Positions 1-12,612 of a stretch of 64,000 nucleotides of DNA are shown in pieces. The DNA is from Mytilus californianus. Taxonomy: Eukaryota; Mollusca; Bivalvia; Mytilida; Mytilidae. Below the pieces are notes generated by a model. The model had not been told where the DNA came from. It ran no database searches and saw nothing but the letters and a program-made list of their open reading frames with translations. Each line of letters opens with the position of its first letter. Position 1 is the stretch's first letter. The stretch spans positions 52,440,318 to 52,504,317 of the forward strand of contig NW_026262593.1 of NCBI RefSeq assembly GCF_021869535.1, in the 5' to 3' direction. A program made the position numbers and the translations under genes.

Positions 1-645
1 TGCCCCAAGGAAATACTATTTAACACGTGACACCCGTTTTAAGGCTCATATAAGTACAAATTCATTGATAAGTCCTGTTTGGTAATGCCACATCCGGAGG
101 AAATATTGTTGTTATTTTCATTAGGACGAAATTTGGTTACAATTAGAAATCACCCGTCGTCATCTGTGAGCTAGATATTCCATAGCGGTCAACCAACTTA
201 TGATGGCGTCCGCAAAAATTTCGAAGGGAATTCAACTTGGAATCCTTGGCTTACTAGCGTCTTTGTAAGCAGCAGCCCTCTATGAAGAAAATTTTGTCAG
301 GAAATGCTAGCTCTGGAATATCGTTTCAACTGAGATATATTTATTATATATGTAGGCGTTTTGAATGTTGCTTCATAGAACGGAAAAGTTTACAACTGGA
401 AAGCGGAAACGTCTTTTGTCGTAAAGTTTGATCCCAACCGACCCTCGCTATTAATGTCTATAAATGTCTGTCAAGATATGAAGTAGACTTAATTATATTT
501 GTGGTATCATTTATATCAGGTTCGATGTGATGATGCGCTGAACATTGCCATCAAACGGATTTATTTAGTGATAGGACATCGTCTACATAGCGGAACGTGA
601 AGTTAAGAGATAAAGCTAGCTTCTATTCGTTCTCCCTAAAAAGCT
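1..645 (-). mobile_element. Retroelement reverse-transcriptase remnant (tail-family element, window edge)
   Basis: Read on the - strand this is a decayed copy of the retroelement found in better condition at 59837-60655; the two match in stretches along their length. At 589-578 the minus-strand codons give TAT GTA GAC GAT, a YVDD reverse-transcriptase active-site motif, in the context FTFRYVDDVLSLN. Many stops and indels break the frame, so it is a dead copy. The RT belongs to a lineage common in invertebrates and possibly Penelope-like; I cannot place it firmly. It runs off the left edge of the window. Confidence 0.6.
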
Positions 646-726
646 ACTGTATGAAGTTTGTTATATATGAATAATGGAGCAAGTTGATAAAAAAAGTACA
701 GCTGGTTCCCAAAGGAATGCCGATGT

Positions 727-1480
727 TTGTTGAAAACTATGTCCTGTAAACGTTACAAATACAAATGTACATGTATGTTATCAATTAAAAAATCATTTAT
801 CTTGACAATGTCAGTTTCGGAGAATGTTTGTCGAGTGTTGTTCTTTTTATTTACATTATATTATTTTTCACTCAAAAACCAAGATATATGCTTCTACATT
901 GGCTATTGTTTTTATGAAACAAAGTTCGATTTTTTTTCAATAATGCTAAAAATTTGGAAGGAAGAATACTTATATTGGGTAACAAATTCAAAGGTTTTTA
1001 CTATTGCAAGATGAAAGGGACTGATTGTATGTACTCTTACATATCTTCGGAATTTCTAAGTATCCACATCTGATTCAGACCGTCCCTAGAGTAAGCAGTT
1101 TCACAACAACCCTAAAACCGGGCTTTGATTGTTGATAAAATTGATTCATATAGTTTTGGAAGAGGTTTCATAGAGCACTTGGCAGCACAAACAATATAAC
1201 GCTTATGTAACTTATGTACAGCGAGAGAAGATCCAGTTCACGTAATGTGGTTTAAACACAAAGATGTTTGTGGGACTTTATCTGCGGGGACAACAACAAA
1301 TTTGTAATTGAGGTAGGACAAGTGCTAAGCTAACTTTAGGTCTTTCTAGATGGATGCAGTATGAGTGTTCTAAGACCCATTTAGTTTTTTAATTCTAATT
1401 TTTATCATTAACCCTTTCAGAAAGAGTATATACGTCTTTTTTGTGTGGTTAACCCATTGCCTTGAATAATCCATATCGAT
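727..1480. other. No gene recognised
   Basis: AT-rich sequence. The only open frame (727-1014, +) has no recognisable domain and a composition typical of chance AT-rich frames. Confidence 0.5.
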
Positions 1481-1590
1481 GCTAAACAATTTAATTTGTA
1501 GAAACATCAAGCATTATCTATCTAAGGAAGGAATGCTAAAGAGTTTAAATTTGTAGAAACATTAATCATTTTCTATCTAAGGGAGAATTC
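1481..1590. repeat. Two-copy tandem duplication, about 53-bp unit
   Basis: The segment starting GCTAAACAATTTAATTTG at 1481 is repeated at 1534 with a few substitutions; both copies end near a TATCTAAGG motif. A simple local duplication with no coding potential. Confidence 0.7.
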
Positions 1591-1682
1591 TAGATAATTC
1601 ATTTTTTATTTAGAACTTTCATGATTTGAACGTTTTGATTGGCATACTTGTACTTCACCATTTCAAATGGTTCAATAAAGGA

Positions 1683-2062
1683 CAGGCGAAAGATACAAAA
1701 GGGACACTAAACTGATTAGTCGAAAACGAACTGAGAATGCCATGGCAAAAAAGAAAAAGGACAAAAAAAAACAAACAACAGTACACAAAACACGAAGTAG
1801 AAAACTAGAGACTGAGCAATAAAAATCCCACAAAAAGTAAGGGTTAATCTCATGTGCTCCGGGAGGGTAAACAGATCCTGCTCTTTATGTGACACCTGTC
1901 GTGGTCCTCATGCTAGTACAAACCCGGTGTGATAAGTCAAAATCCGTAGGCCACATCCGAGAAAAAGAGGACCGGATTATGTTTACGACTTTTCGTCATC
2001 TGTGAAACAGATATTACATAAGGGTCAACCAACTCGCGATGGCGTCTGTAAAAATCAATAAG
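1683..2062 (-). mobile_element. Tail-family retroelement copy, 5'-truncated
   Basis: Matches the 3' region of the retroelement at 59837-60655 in reverse orientation. It starts at the shared 3' terminus (GGCGAAAGATAC on the + strand) and runs through the segment with AGATCCTGCTC and the segment with GATGGCGTCTGTAAAA before the match stops near 2062. It carries no RT codons. Confidence 0.65.
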
Positions 2063-2124
2063 CCAGCCTCCCTTCCATACCATCGATTGACAAACCAAAT
2101 TCTGTTATTTCACCACTAAATATA

Positions 2125-2225
2125 TAGGTTTGAGCATTCCTCGTTGAGGTAAATCAGAAACGCGTTTCGGACGCTGGATCTTAATAAAGTATTATATTCA
2201 TTTATACAGTTTGATAATATTGAAT
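2125..2225 (+). repeat. Short dispersed repeat upstream of profilin pseudogene
   Basis: The GGTTTGAGCATTCCTCGTTG...AAAGTATTATATTCATTTAT stretch recurs at 50224-50310 and, in reverse, near 54115-54175. It is an interspersed family of unknown class and lies just 5' of the profilin pseudogene. Confidence 0.5.
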
Positions 2226-2282
2226 GCTTTTTCTTTGTAGCAACAAACAGTTCTATATTTTTATGTTTAAGGTCAATAAAGA

Positions 2283-2727
2283 ATGACTACGGCGTCGTGG
2301 GATAAATATATTGATGATTTGATAGCTAGGTCACATTGTGGATATGGAAACAGTCACATTGATAAAGCATGTATTATAGGTATCGATAAAGGAGCAAAAT
2401 GGACCACTGATAGTCATGCAAATGCGTTAAAATTAAGTCAGACTGAGGTAAACAAATATTGCAAAATGTTTTGCTTTAAAGAATTTTTCCAAATTTATCG
2501 AAAGTGGTGTGGTTGTTGAAGGATGTAAATATGTTTTCTTAAAGGAAGACGATAAGAAAATTGTTTACGCTATAAAAAAAGGACACGGAAGATTGACATT
2601 AGAAAGTTCTAAGACGGCTATTGTCATTGGTCATTCTCTATCCGAAGATGAATATTTGGGCATACTGGGCAGGTCAGACCAAGCTGTACATACTATCGCA
2701 AAGCATATAGAGTCGTTGAACATGTAG
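2283..2727 (+). pseudogene. Profilin paralogue with one frameshift
   Basis: Profilins are small proteins that bind actin monomers and poly-proline. The first part reads from ATG as MTTASWDKYIDDLIARS, then KACIIGIDKGAKWTTDSH, as in mollusc profilins. Compared with the intact copy at 9678-10115 there is one extra A in the run at about 2450-2452 (GAGGTAAACAAAT versus GAGGCAACAAAT). The frame then shifts and stops at TGA (2517-2519), while the second frame continues to the conserved C-terminus HIESLNM and TAG at 2727. No other break is visible. The 3' flank is homologous to that of the intact copy, but the AATAAA there reads AATACA here (2761). Both copies share a TTTAAGGTCAAT motif just before the start, so this is a tandem genomic duplicate, not a retrocopy. 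A single-base assembly error could explain the shift, but the changed poly(A) signal favours decay. Confidence 0.85.
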
Positions 2728-2987
2728 TTATGTATGTTTCTTTTAAAATTAGAATCACAAAATACATTTTGAAAATATATTCAAGATGGAATTTTTAATT
2801 AAAAAATCACATTTTAGTTAGAATAGATGCACACTTATTTATAATAGAAATTCATGAAAATGTATATTGTTAATTTATATATGTATATGTGTCTATAAAT
2901 GTAAAATCAAGGAACTTGTCATCGAACTAAATAACATTTAAGCACTACCTGCATCTGTTATAGTAGAACGGATAACACCATTCGTGA

Positions 2988-3062
2988 TAATAAAATTGAG
3001 AATGGAAATGGGGAATGTGTCAAAGAGACAACAACCCGACCATAGAGCAGACAACAGCCGAA
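2988..3062 (+). repeat. R2 family fragment
   Basis: Begins at the family start AAAATTGAGAATGGAAATGG and ends at about ACAACAGCCGAA. Longer copies are at 51770-52110 and 63530-63890. Confidence 0.7.
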
Positions 3063-3065
3063 ACT

Positions 3066-6000
3066 ATTTATGCTTAGTCAAGTGCAAATTGCAGTGAGGC
3101 CATGGAGTGCAATGCAAAAATAAAATGACAACTCGTGCGCGCGAGTTTCTAACTTGTGAGAACTAGTCAAAGCACATGTGCGCACGAGTTAATAATGCAT
3201 ACATATACATGTCATAAGTGTACTTAATTTGTAACATCTATGGGTTTGAATGAGTATACATGTGCTTAAATGTAGTTTTTGACTCTTCTGAATGCCTTTA
3301 TTAAAGTATTTAGTCTAAATAATTGAGTTTAACAAGGAGCAGGTCAACAACTCTCATGCATGGGGGATATCCCTCATTTAGCGGGAAAGTTGGCAGGTCT
3401 GGTTGCTCTTGTTTTGATTTAATTATTAGTTTCAATAAATGATTAAATTATATTTTGATAAATTATCAATCCAACCGGCCATGAACAATTTTGTCGTCAC
3501 TCTACATTTCCCATAATTGTCCTTGCATTATCGTACACTTTTTTTCTGAAGCTATACAATGGATTCGAATCAGTCTTCAAAACAACTATCCTTACTGTTA
3601 AAAGATGAACGGTATAAGAATAATTATCCTTATAGTTCATATTTAACCAGCCTAAAATGAATAAAATATTGGTAAAATGCTTGCCTTCTGTTGACTTTCA
3701 ATTCTGACTGGCAACCAAATGTGACGAACATTCCTGTAAAAGTGGGGCCATATTGCATTCAATATGTTGACATGATGAATTTTACACACTTTCCGCAAGT
3801 TCGAAAGAATAGAATGACTTAATACTTTGTCAGCAATATGAGAATGATAAGTCATAAGTTGTGTGCACTTTTCGGATCTGTTGGACACTTACTTCCTGTT
3901 TACCGATACTTTGAATCACTATTGAGAAAATTCTAAGCACGACATTCCGTGCATTCTTTATTGAACATGACATGGGTCTTTTGTTATCATTTTGAAATTA
4001 AAGAACAGGAATTGACATTTCATTCGTTGTGAAAAACCTACACTTATTCGTGGTGATAAAAATGTTGATTTCTGCTTTTTCCGCCATTGTATCATTTTCT
4101 ATATTGTTTGACAACGATTATTAAAAATTATTATATTATAATCAATATGAAATAAAGAAAACAATGATCTCAAACAAAGTTTTGTTTGCTCCAACTTTTG
4201 TCGAATATCATTAGAGGTTACAGGCTTAAGTATAATATCGCCTCCTTTATTTCCGCCAATTGGTCCAATGTTAAACTATGTAATAATGGATACAATTATG
4301 AAAGAGGACCAAGTGATTTTTCCATGTTAAAATATGTTTAGCTATAGGATCATCTTGGATGAGGGCGATGTCATTGGTTATAATTTTGAATGATTACTAC
4401 CTAAAACCTTTTGTTTTGTTATTATCATATCATGCTTTTTAACAAATCGATACAGAAAAAACGCTATATGACCCGTATGAACCAACTTGAACACTTATTT
4501 AGTTTCAGAGATCTTTGAAAAAAGTAATGACAGACGACGACACTAAGGTGATAGTTAAGCTCTTTTGACATTTTGGCCAGGTGCCCTTACCAAAGGGCTG
4601 TTTTTGATTTCTTTTTTCTGTGTTTTGCTGCGAATACATCAGTTTCTCATGCAATCAGTAGACTTTAGACCAGTTCATAGATTTATTGATTAATTAGTGT
4701 TTGAGGCCGTTTCGGGAACAAGTCACGGCGAAAACAAGTTCATAGAACTTGGGAGCATCTTTGGTGTCTGATAGAGTGGAAAGCTCGACGCCGTAGATTT
4801 TATTTGGGACTTGAAACATATATTGTAAAGAATTAAGCAAACCGAAGTATCAATAGCAAAACAGAAATCGGGGGACAAAAACACAACCGATTACCAGGAA
4901 ATAAGACACCAAAAGAACAGCACTACGCAAATCAGCTTAAAAGCAGAAACAAGTAACGCGGACCCCGTCGAAAAAAAGGGGGCGAATTCAAGTGGTCCAG
5001 TTTGTGTAGCCTCTTATAAGACACCCGTTGTGTTACTTGATGAAGGTCAAATATTGGAAAGAAGGAAGAAATATTTGACAAATGGAGGTCCTCCGTCATA
5101 TCCCTTAACAAACCTTAATAAGCGAAATGATTCGCATCACTTTCAATCTCTTTTTTGCAATCTGTTGAATGTGGTTCACATCTTTGGAACTTTAATTTTA
5201 CAGGTGTGTCACTATCAGCATTTATCAAAGAATTTTGTACAAACTTGTGTAAGTGTCAATTGAGACGATATTTTCTACTCATCTGAAGTTCTAAATGAAG
5301 ACGGTTACTTTTGTCTTGTGTATTTTTCACTATTGTATCAATGTCATTTCAACCAAAATCTTTTCTTAAACATTTTATGTCTTAAATCATTCGATATAAA
5401 CCAAAAATTTCAACTGAAGACCTCAATTAGTTGAGTAAAATGGCTACTATCAATTTTCATAGTACATGTTGTATTTTAATGAAAATTTGAGTTCAGTAAT
5501 GGAGGTCAAATTTGTTTTACAGTCAGGTCTGAAAGTTACCAGAAGGCTAACATTTTACCAATATTTTATTCATTTTAGGCTCGTAATATATATGAACTAT
5601 TTGGGATATTATATGCATTTTATATATATACCCGTATTTTAACTAATGATAGTTGTTTTCAAGTCTGATTCCTTAAGAGAAGATTTTCAAAAAATTTTAT
5701 GATGATGCATGAAGGACAAAGATGCGAAACGAAGATGTGATGACAAAATTGTTTCGCCGTTTTGTTTAGGTGCCATTGGTTTAAAGCCTGTTAACCCTTG
5801 CTCCTGAAAGGGTCTGAAAGAAAGTGCTGGTTAAAGGCAACATTTATGACCTTATTAAACACACAACAAATAATGAATATACGTTATTGTTAACAACCCG
5901 AATCAACAACTGACTTTAATTTTTCGCAAGCTGATATAGGAACGTTTGCAAAATAATCAATGTCGTCAAATGTTATTTTGTTGTTGGGAAAATACGGGTA

Positions 6001-6117
6001 AACGTTTTCTTTTGCCGAAATCGAAAACTTATCCAAATATGTTTACGAAGTATGACTTTTCCGTGAACTGTGAAACACTCATGCATACCGGTTTTTGGAA
6101 ATGTGTAATACTAGATA
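3066..6117. other. Long stretch without a recognised gene
   Basis: AT-rich sequence. At 3128-3191 there is an imperfect inverted repeat built on AACTCGTGCGC / GCGCACGAGTT. The open frames at 3652-3888 (-), 5030-5263 (+) and 5946-6176 (+) show no family signature. I see no splice-site-bounded exon. Confidence 0.5.
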
Positions 6118-6200
6118 TAGGAAGATGTGGTATGAGTGCCAATGAGACAACTCTCTATCCAAGTTACAATTTATAAAAGTAAACCATTATAGGTCAAGGT
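6118..6200 (-). repeat. R1 family fragment
   Basis: GATGTGGTATGAGTGCCAAT followed by the GAGACAACTCTC stretch is the reverse complement of the R1 3' end. It is nearly the same as 28062-28145 and 28340-28420. Confidence 0.7.
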
Positions 6201-6234
6201 ACGGGAATTTTATCAACCAATACTCATGGCCGCG

Positions 6235-7135
6235 GTTTCTGAAAAAAAGGGTAAAATGCAGTTTTTGACTTATATCTCAAAAACTAAAGAAGTTACAGCA
6301 CTCTGACATTTCGTGAAAATTATCAACAGGTCAAAGTCTATCTTCTGCGGAATTTTTAGAAAAATCGGGCAATTCATTTTAAGAGTTATTGCCCTAAAGT
6401 GTAATTTTCTAGTGAATTTGAAAGGTTTTTGCTTATATCCCAAAAACAAAAGCAGAAGCAGCAAATCTGACAAGAGTAGAATTGACCAGCAGATCAGGGT
6501 CTGCTGCGGAATATTCTGAAAAACTCATGCTGGAGTAATTGCACCGGAAATATCATTTTTGTTTCAAAATTTCGAAGTTTTAGGTTATGATCTTGAACAC
6601 TATAACAGATAGAGATAAATTATAAACAGTTAAAATGACCAGGACAATAAGTTCTAAAAATAATTCAAAATGGGCAGAATTCGTCAGATGACACCTTATA
6701 GGAGTTATTGCCTTTAAATAATGATTTGTACCCTTTTTAGCATTTTTGTTTTCGAAACAATACTTGATAGAGGGAATCCTTGCATAAACAAGTGTTTTTT
6801 TCGTTTTAATCTTTGCATGATAAAAGTTTTTTTTTTAGTTTTTTTCAGAGATTTTCATAGAAAGAGAGACATTGTTAATAGCAAAAGTGTTCAGCAAAAT
6901 TAAATCTACAAATAGTCAACTTGGCAGAAATTGAAAATTTACCGCTTATATATAAGAGTTATTACCCTTGAAAGGTTGTTTTATCAATTTTTTTTTGCAG
7001 AAACCATCATCGATAGAGAAAAATTGAAAAGCGAAAATGTTTAGCACAATTAGATCTACAAAAAAGTCAAACATGACCCCTCTAAGAGTTATTGCCCCTG
7101 AAGGACATTTTGCCTTGTGACAGGTTATCAAGAGG
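6235..7135. repeat. Degenerate tandem repeat with GAGTTATTGCCC core
   Basis: A block of diverged units carries the core GAGTTATTGCCC or variants near 6384, 6533, 6703, 6955 and 7085, each followed by an AT-rich stretch and, in several units, a GATAGAG(A)AAA segment. Spacing is irregular (about 130-250 bp), so this is an old decayed array. Short frames in it on both strands are not genes. Confidence 0.6.
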
Positions 7136-9660
7136 ATCCTTAAAAAGTTGTTGTCTTCCCATTACGTCTCTCTCCAAGAGCAATTGCATTAAATGTATGT
7201 ATATTCACCAGAACTAGTTACGTATTAATCAATTTTGAATAGTCAAACGAAGTACTTTTTTGCTCTCCCTTAGGTGGGCTCTTAAAACCAGTTTCACTGT
7301 ATATCTGTTTTTATGTGCTAGATAATGTTATTCTTACTGTTAAATGTTATTCATTTAGGTGTATTCTGACATTGCGCACATATGGGTCATATATACACAT
7401 ACCTGTACTATCTATGACGTTGCTGTATGATATTTACCCCAGTCATCAATATTGTAGGAAAGCATAATTTTCATGTCAGCAGGTTAAATACTTTGAGCTT
7501 GCTATCAAAACTCTGAACATTCTTTGATATGGTTTGTTTAATAATACATTGTTTTGTGTTTACTTCTTTTTTCAATCAAATGTATATATATATTATACAG
7601 TTAAATGTTATTCCCATAAATGTGATTATTGTGTGTTCTTGTATGTAATACCTGTCATTCCACCGATGGAGATTAGAGTTGGATTACCCATTTTAAACCT
7701 GTAACATGTTTATGTGCCTATCCAAATTTTAGAGTTTAGTATGACGATCATCTTTTGTTTTGAAAGCAATGTTAAGTTCTAACTCTAATGGAAAATGGGC
7801 TGCATGTAATTGATGTCAATGTTAATATTGCAATGTTGGTTGTATTTCAAAAAAAAAAAAAACCCCGCCGAGGATAAAAATTAGTGGACATCATCAACAG
7901 CGATAAAAGAGACAGGTATGACCTGTGAAAGTGGACGAAGTTTGATAGCAAACTATTTCAAACAGTCTAACTTTAAAAATTAAGTTAATAAAAATAATTT
8001 CGTTTCTTTTTATCAAGGAAATGTATTTATGCATTTTATTTATAACGTAATTATCTATGTAGACGAAGAAACTCGGTCTTGACTGTTTGTTTCAGATAAC
8101 GTTTTATCTTATTAACATATTATCATATAAATCAAGTTATTTCGTATAAGAAAAGATATAGACACGTCTGTGTGTTTTTGTTTACAAACACATCCATCAT
8201 TTATCAGGTGAGTTTTGCGTCAATCACATTTGGAATTTTGTTATGATGAATATTAAGCATTAAATACCCGTAAAGTTTATGCGAGGTTAAGCTCAAAGCA
8301 CAGTCTCATGCAACTGTGCAATCCTGATAAATCGAAACCAATTGGAGATTCGAGATATATTCATCTCAACTTATCTTCATTTATGAGACTTTCAGATAGA
8401 AAAAAAAAACAGAGAAAAAGAAAACCGGAAAAACGAATTTCTGTGCAAAAGCGAAGACAGAAAACCTTAATTGAAAGATTTTTGATTTACTATTGTTGGA
8501 TCACTATCGTACTTTTTTTTTCTTCCTTTTCATTTTTCAATAGTTATGAAGACTTCGTTCTCTATTAAAATGCATCAGTTTTGTGTTTGTTTGTTTTTTT
8601 ATTTTTGTCCTACATAAGATGGAACAGCTTTTGAGTGTCCGTGATAAGAATGGTACATGCATACTGTAACGTGACCGAGGGGAGGTCAACACCCTCGACA
8701 CAGACGGACGGACATAGCCATCTATGGCACGACAATGTATCCTGTGGTAAATTCCATTAACTAAAAAATACGGTATCTATTTACAAGTTTATTCACAAAT
8801 GTACATTACTTCAGACTTATTGACAAATTATTAGCAACAAAGTTAAAACATATAAACTTTCAATACAAGTCCTCCAGAATCTACTGATTCAAGACTTCAA
8901 GGAAAATCACATCCTTCCAGTATCACAGCTGATACACAATCTGCCAGTCTCTGACCAACTGACCTTTATCATAGAGTTTAATTACTGCATCTCTAGACAA
9001 ACAAATAGGCATAACTAAATTTTATTACCCTACACCCCAAGACATCGTTTCTTGTCTTAATTACATCTGACAGTACACCTTTAACTGCAGATAATAAAAC
9101 TAGCCATTTGTCAAATTAGCCTTGCGTCATTAATTTTCTCTGTACACAAATAAACAGTTATAAAGCCAATTTAACCAGAGGTCAATATTTACAAAACATT
9201 AAAATATCACAATACAACATAAAAAATAACACATTAAAGATATCGTTTGTACGAATGGCTTTTCTGGATTAGAAACGTTCAAACCTTAACATTTGAAAGC
9301 CCGGGATGTATAAATACATAGGTACGATAGAAGCAATGTGACCAAAAGGATTATGAAACGCGTATAGGGAGTCCTGTGCCATAATATGTAAATACTTACT
9401 CCACATAGCTTTTATCTAGTATTTCGTTACGAAACAGTCTCGTTTTGAAAACATTATCTTTGTGAGGCAAGAACGATTAGGAATTCAAGTACCCTATTTA
9501 AGATATTCATGACTTGAGCAATTTAACTAGTGTTTTCGTCCTTCACCTTTATAAAAGGTTCAATACGTAAACCGTCGATTGAAAATAACATATTCTGTCT
9601 TCCTTTTATAAACAGTCGGATAACATTTAGTTCAACAGTAATAACTTTGTATTTAAGGTC
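7136..9660. other. Intergenic region between the profilin copies, no recognised gene
   Basis: The frame at 8308-8568 (+, 86 aa) is lysine/arginine-rich then hydrophobic and resembles no family I know. Inverted short matches at about 7668-7700 and 7775-7800 (ATTAGAGTTGGATTACCCAT against ACTCTAATGGAAAATGGG) suggest a small hairpin-type element. A dispersed-repeat fragment at 9265-9335 (TTTGAAAGCC...GATGTATAAATACATAG) is related to the sequence flanking the MITE at 54187-54388. Confidence 0.45.
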
Positions 9661-9677
9661 AATTTAAAGTGTGTACA

Positions 9678-10115
9678 ATGGCGTTGTGGGATAAATATAT
9701 TGACAACTTGATAGCTCGGTCAAAAGATAAAAAGGGACACGGCCACATTCACAAAGCATGTATTTTAGATATTGACGGAGGAGCAAAATGGACGACTGAT
9801 AATCATGCAAATGCGTTAAATTTAAGTGAGGATGAGGCAACAAATATTGCAAAATGCTTCAAAGAAAAGGCCTTTTCTGAATTTATTCAAAGTGGTGTCG
9901 TTGCTGAAGGTTGTAAATATTACGTTATAAAGAATGATGATGAGAAAACTATTTGCGCTATAAAGAGAGGTACTGGTGTAATGGCAATGCAAAGTTCTAA
10001 GACTGCCATTGTCATTGCTCATACTTCTATTCAAGGAAACGGTCTTTACGTACTAGGAATTCCAAATAAAGCTGTATATAATGTTGCAAAGCACCTAGAG
10101 TCTATGAACATGTAG
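9678..10115 (+). CDS. Profilin
   Basis: A single-exon frame of 145 codons plus stop. Profilin binds G-actin, poly-L-proline and phosphoinositides in the cytosol and promotes nucleotide exchange on actin. The N-terminal helix WDKYIDNLIA holds the W and Y used for poly-proline binding. Next come KACILDIDGGAKWTTDNH and SGVVAEGCKYYVI in the central sheet, SSKTAIVIAH in a core strand, and the C-terminal helix KAVYNVAKHLESMNM. The length is usual for invertebrate profilins. I chose ATG at 9678 (ACAATGGCG); the frame is open 9 bases upstream but has no earlier ATG. The TTTAAG before GTCAATTT at 9654-9665 looks like a 3' splice site, so a 5' UTR exon may lie upstream. The loop HTSIQGNGLYVLGIPN is divergent from common mollusc profilins. 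AATAAA follows at 10153. The paralogue at 2283-2727 on the same strand is frameshifted. Confidence 0.93.
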   Translation: MALWDKYIDNLIARSKDKKGHGHIHKACILDIDGGAKWTTDNHANALNLSEDEATNIAKCFKEKAFSEFIQSGVVAEGCKYYVIKNDDEKTICAIKRGTGVMAMQSSKTAIVIAHTSIQGNGLYVLGIPNKAVYNVAKHLESMNM

Positions 10116-10152
10116 TTAATTGTTTGTGTTCCTTTTTAAAATATAACTATAA

Positions 10153-10158
10153 AATAAA
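10153..10158 (+). promoter_or_regulatory. Putative poly(A) signal of profilin
   Basis: AATAAA lies 38 bp after the stop codon. The aligned position in the pseudogene copy reads AATACA. Confidence 0.6.
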
Positions 10159-10159
10159 C

Positions 10160-12600
10160 TTTGAAAATATGTTCTAGTTAGAACGCTTACTTCAAAGAAC
10201 TATAACATTTGTATAATATAATGAAGATAGCACAAATAAAACAATTATAATAACAGAAATATTTAGATGTTGGTTTTTTTAATTGATGCAGCTTTATATT
10301 GTAAATTTAGGCAACTGTAAGTTCATAATGTACAATCCAGAAAACCTGCCATAGAACTCAATGGTATTTAAGCAATACCTGTTACAGTAGTGCGGATTAC
10401 ACTATTTGGTAGTATATATCATTTACTCATTTATTGCCGACATATTTGTTGTTCGTATGAACTCTTTTCTGATATGAATTCAAAGAGAGAAGGGGATAAC
10501 TTCAATGCAACAGTTACCCAATGATTTTTTTAACAAAACTACTCAGCCAAAATTGATTAAAACCTAAACTCTTGAGTACTACCTCTATCTTCCAGACAGA
10601 TTTACAGCAGTATAAGTTAAGTGTTATTCCTGTGTATGTGTTTATTGAAGACTAGTATTTATTTCCTTATGAATCTTTTAAGCGTATGTGTTTTGCTTGC
10701 GCATTTTTTGTAAGTAGTTCGATCTTCTCGATTACAAAAGGTTGTTTTCCACCTTTTCCATTTATCGAGTTTAGTTCACACCTGACCAATTCAACAGGTA
10801 TATTTTGAAACCATGTTAAAAAAAGATGAAGTTCAGCATTCTCCAGCTAGTCATTTGTCAGGGATGATTTCACAGCTAGACTTATCTCTGTACTTACAGA
10901 AGTTTAACTGTGCTTTAGACAAGAACAAGCAGTCACTAATTGCTGAAATAGAAGAAAACGTAACTTTAAGCTGTCCTGCTAGACCTCCTTACACATCCAT
11001 CCATAAGTTGAAGTTCGATGGAAACAGCAGACAACATGAATGTAGTTCGTCCCTCCAAAAAGTTCTTGCCATATCATTGTCATTATTGGTGCGAGGTACC
11101 TACAGTTGGGTCAAGAACTTGCTTAAACTGAGCCAAAAAAGCGTTACTGCAAAGGAACAACATTATTGGTTTTTTATGGGTTGGTCATGGTAGAAGAGTA
11201 CATATACGACCTTTTAATCGATGGTTCACATGAAGCGACAAAATCGAGACAGGCCGAAAATCGGGCATAGATAACAAGAAGAGAAAAATGCGAGAAAAAT
11301 CAACAGAGACAGTCCTTATCTTAAGGTGTTAGGCGTAAAGGGACTTTTTCGTGGGCCTGGCTCAACACATACAGAAGCAACACCTAAATATAAATCTCAA
11401 CCATGAAAACAGGTGTACACGCAGTCAAAATCTTTTGATAAAAGTTTTGAATACAAAAAATGGCGGTTAGTGCATTGATTCTTTCTTTGTGTTGCAAGTT
11501 TAGAGAAAAAAAATCCTTTTTTGAGAGCCAACAGTTGTGTTCTAAATGTTTTTTTCTACCGGTTATCTAATTCAATTTCTAATAGTCCGTCTTCAGTATG
11601 TTTGAAAAATAATTATTCTTATTCACATGCTTTATATGTCTAAAAGAGGTACGAAAGGTACCAGAGGAACAGTCAAACTCAAACTCTAACACTCCATTAA
11701 CAAACTGCTAGGCACTATGGCTGTTAAAAGATCAAATTTCTTTCATTGTAAACCATTTAACTGAATACTTCAGATAAAGATCGCTTAACTCTTGACATTC
11801 AACAAAAGTTTAAATTGGGGATTTGTTTAAAGCTTTACAATTTGTGATTGAACATGGATTTATGTTTAAATTAGATTTGACTTTAGAATATCGCATTATT
11901 GAAATACGCAAAGATCACCTTAAGTAATTGGAATTTGAATGGAACTTCTGTAGCTTAGTTAGATATTTAGTTTTTCGTGAACTAACTTTCAGTTTATCTA
12001 CGCAGAGCATATATTTTTTCGCTCAAAAATACTAAGGTCGTTAGTGAAACACTAGCGTTCATAAGGTAATCATGCATTTAAATGACGGATGGGCATATAT
12101 TCAGACTTCAATTCTTCTTAATTGTTAGCTTTTCAGGAGAGATCTTTTATCAACATGTTTTTCTTGAACAAAGAGAAGAGCATTAGGAATCCACTCAATG
12201 TGTTGTTGGAATCTCAACTCTTGCTCTTAAGAAATCCCGCAAGAAAAACTTGACATATTTAATACAACATTTGAATCATCGCTGACAATCCAAATTCAAT
12301 GACAACCAGGCGGTTAGCTAAGGCGCTGTCCCTAGCCTATTTTCATTCCACTCCAACGTCATTCTTCATTGAGTTAGCTCACTGTGGAAAATGCTGAGGC
12401 AAATTTTCATGACTTTACGCAACTCTATTTATTTCCTGCTCCATTAAAAAGGTATCACTCGTTGTGTCCTTCACGTCAATTTTCACTTATAATACACTTC
12501 ATATCATTTAGTTAATATTCATAATGCATCAGTATATAAAGCTTGTTGCACTGTTTGAACATTGAACATAATAACTTATCAATCAATATTGAAGTCTTGC
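10160..12600. other. Intergenic stretch; one unrecognised 126-codon frame
   Basis: The + frame at 10813-11193 starts with ATG and contains LDLSLYLQKFNCALDKNKQS and NVTLSCPARPP. I recognise no family, and it lacks clear splice sites, a secretion signal or a paralogue in the window. Its codon composition is less AT-skewed than chance frames nearby, so it may be part of a decayed element. A fragment resembling the tail-family 3' end (ACGAAAGGTACCAGAGGAAC) is at about 11646-11735. Nothing else is recognised. Confidence 0.4.
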
Positions 12601-12606
12601 TAAATA

Positions 12607-12612
12607 TTTATT
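12607..12612 (-). promoter_or_regulatory. Candidate poly(A) signal of the SLC17 gene
   Basis: TTTATT on the + strand reads AATAAA on the gene strand, about 270 bp after the stop codon. No other well-placed hexamer was noticed closer to the stop. Confidence 0.4.

Noticed and set aside
2452-2495. Short intron rescuing the profilin pseudogene frame (GTAAAC...AAAG)
   Set aside because: It would be only about 40 bp, and the sequence inside aligns with coding sequence of the intact paralogue, so a one-base insertion is the simpler reading.
8308-8568. 86-codon basic/hydrophobic frame as a gene
   Set aside because: No family signature, no splice signals; the lysine-rich part comes from an A-rich run and the hydrophobic part from a T-rich run.
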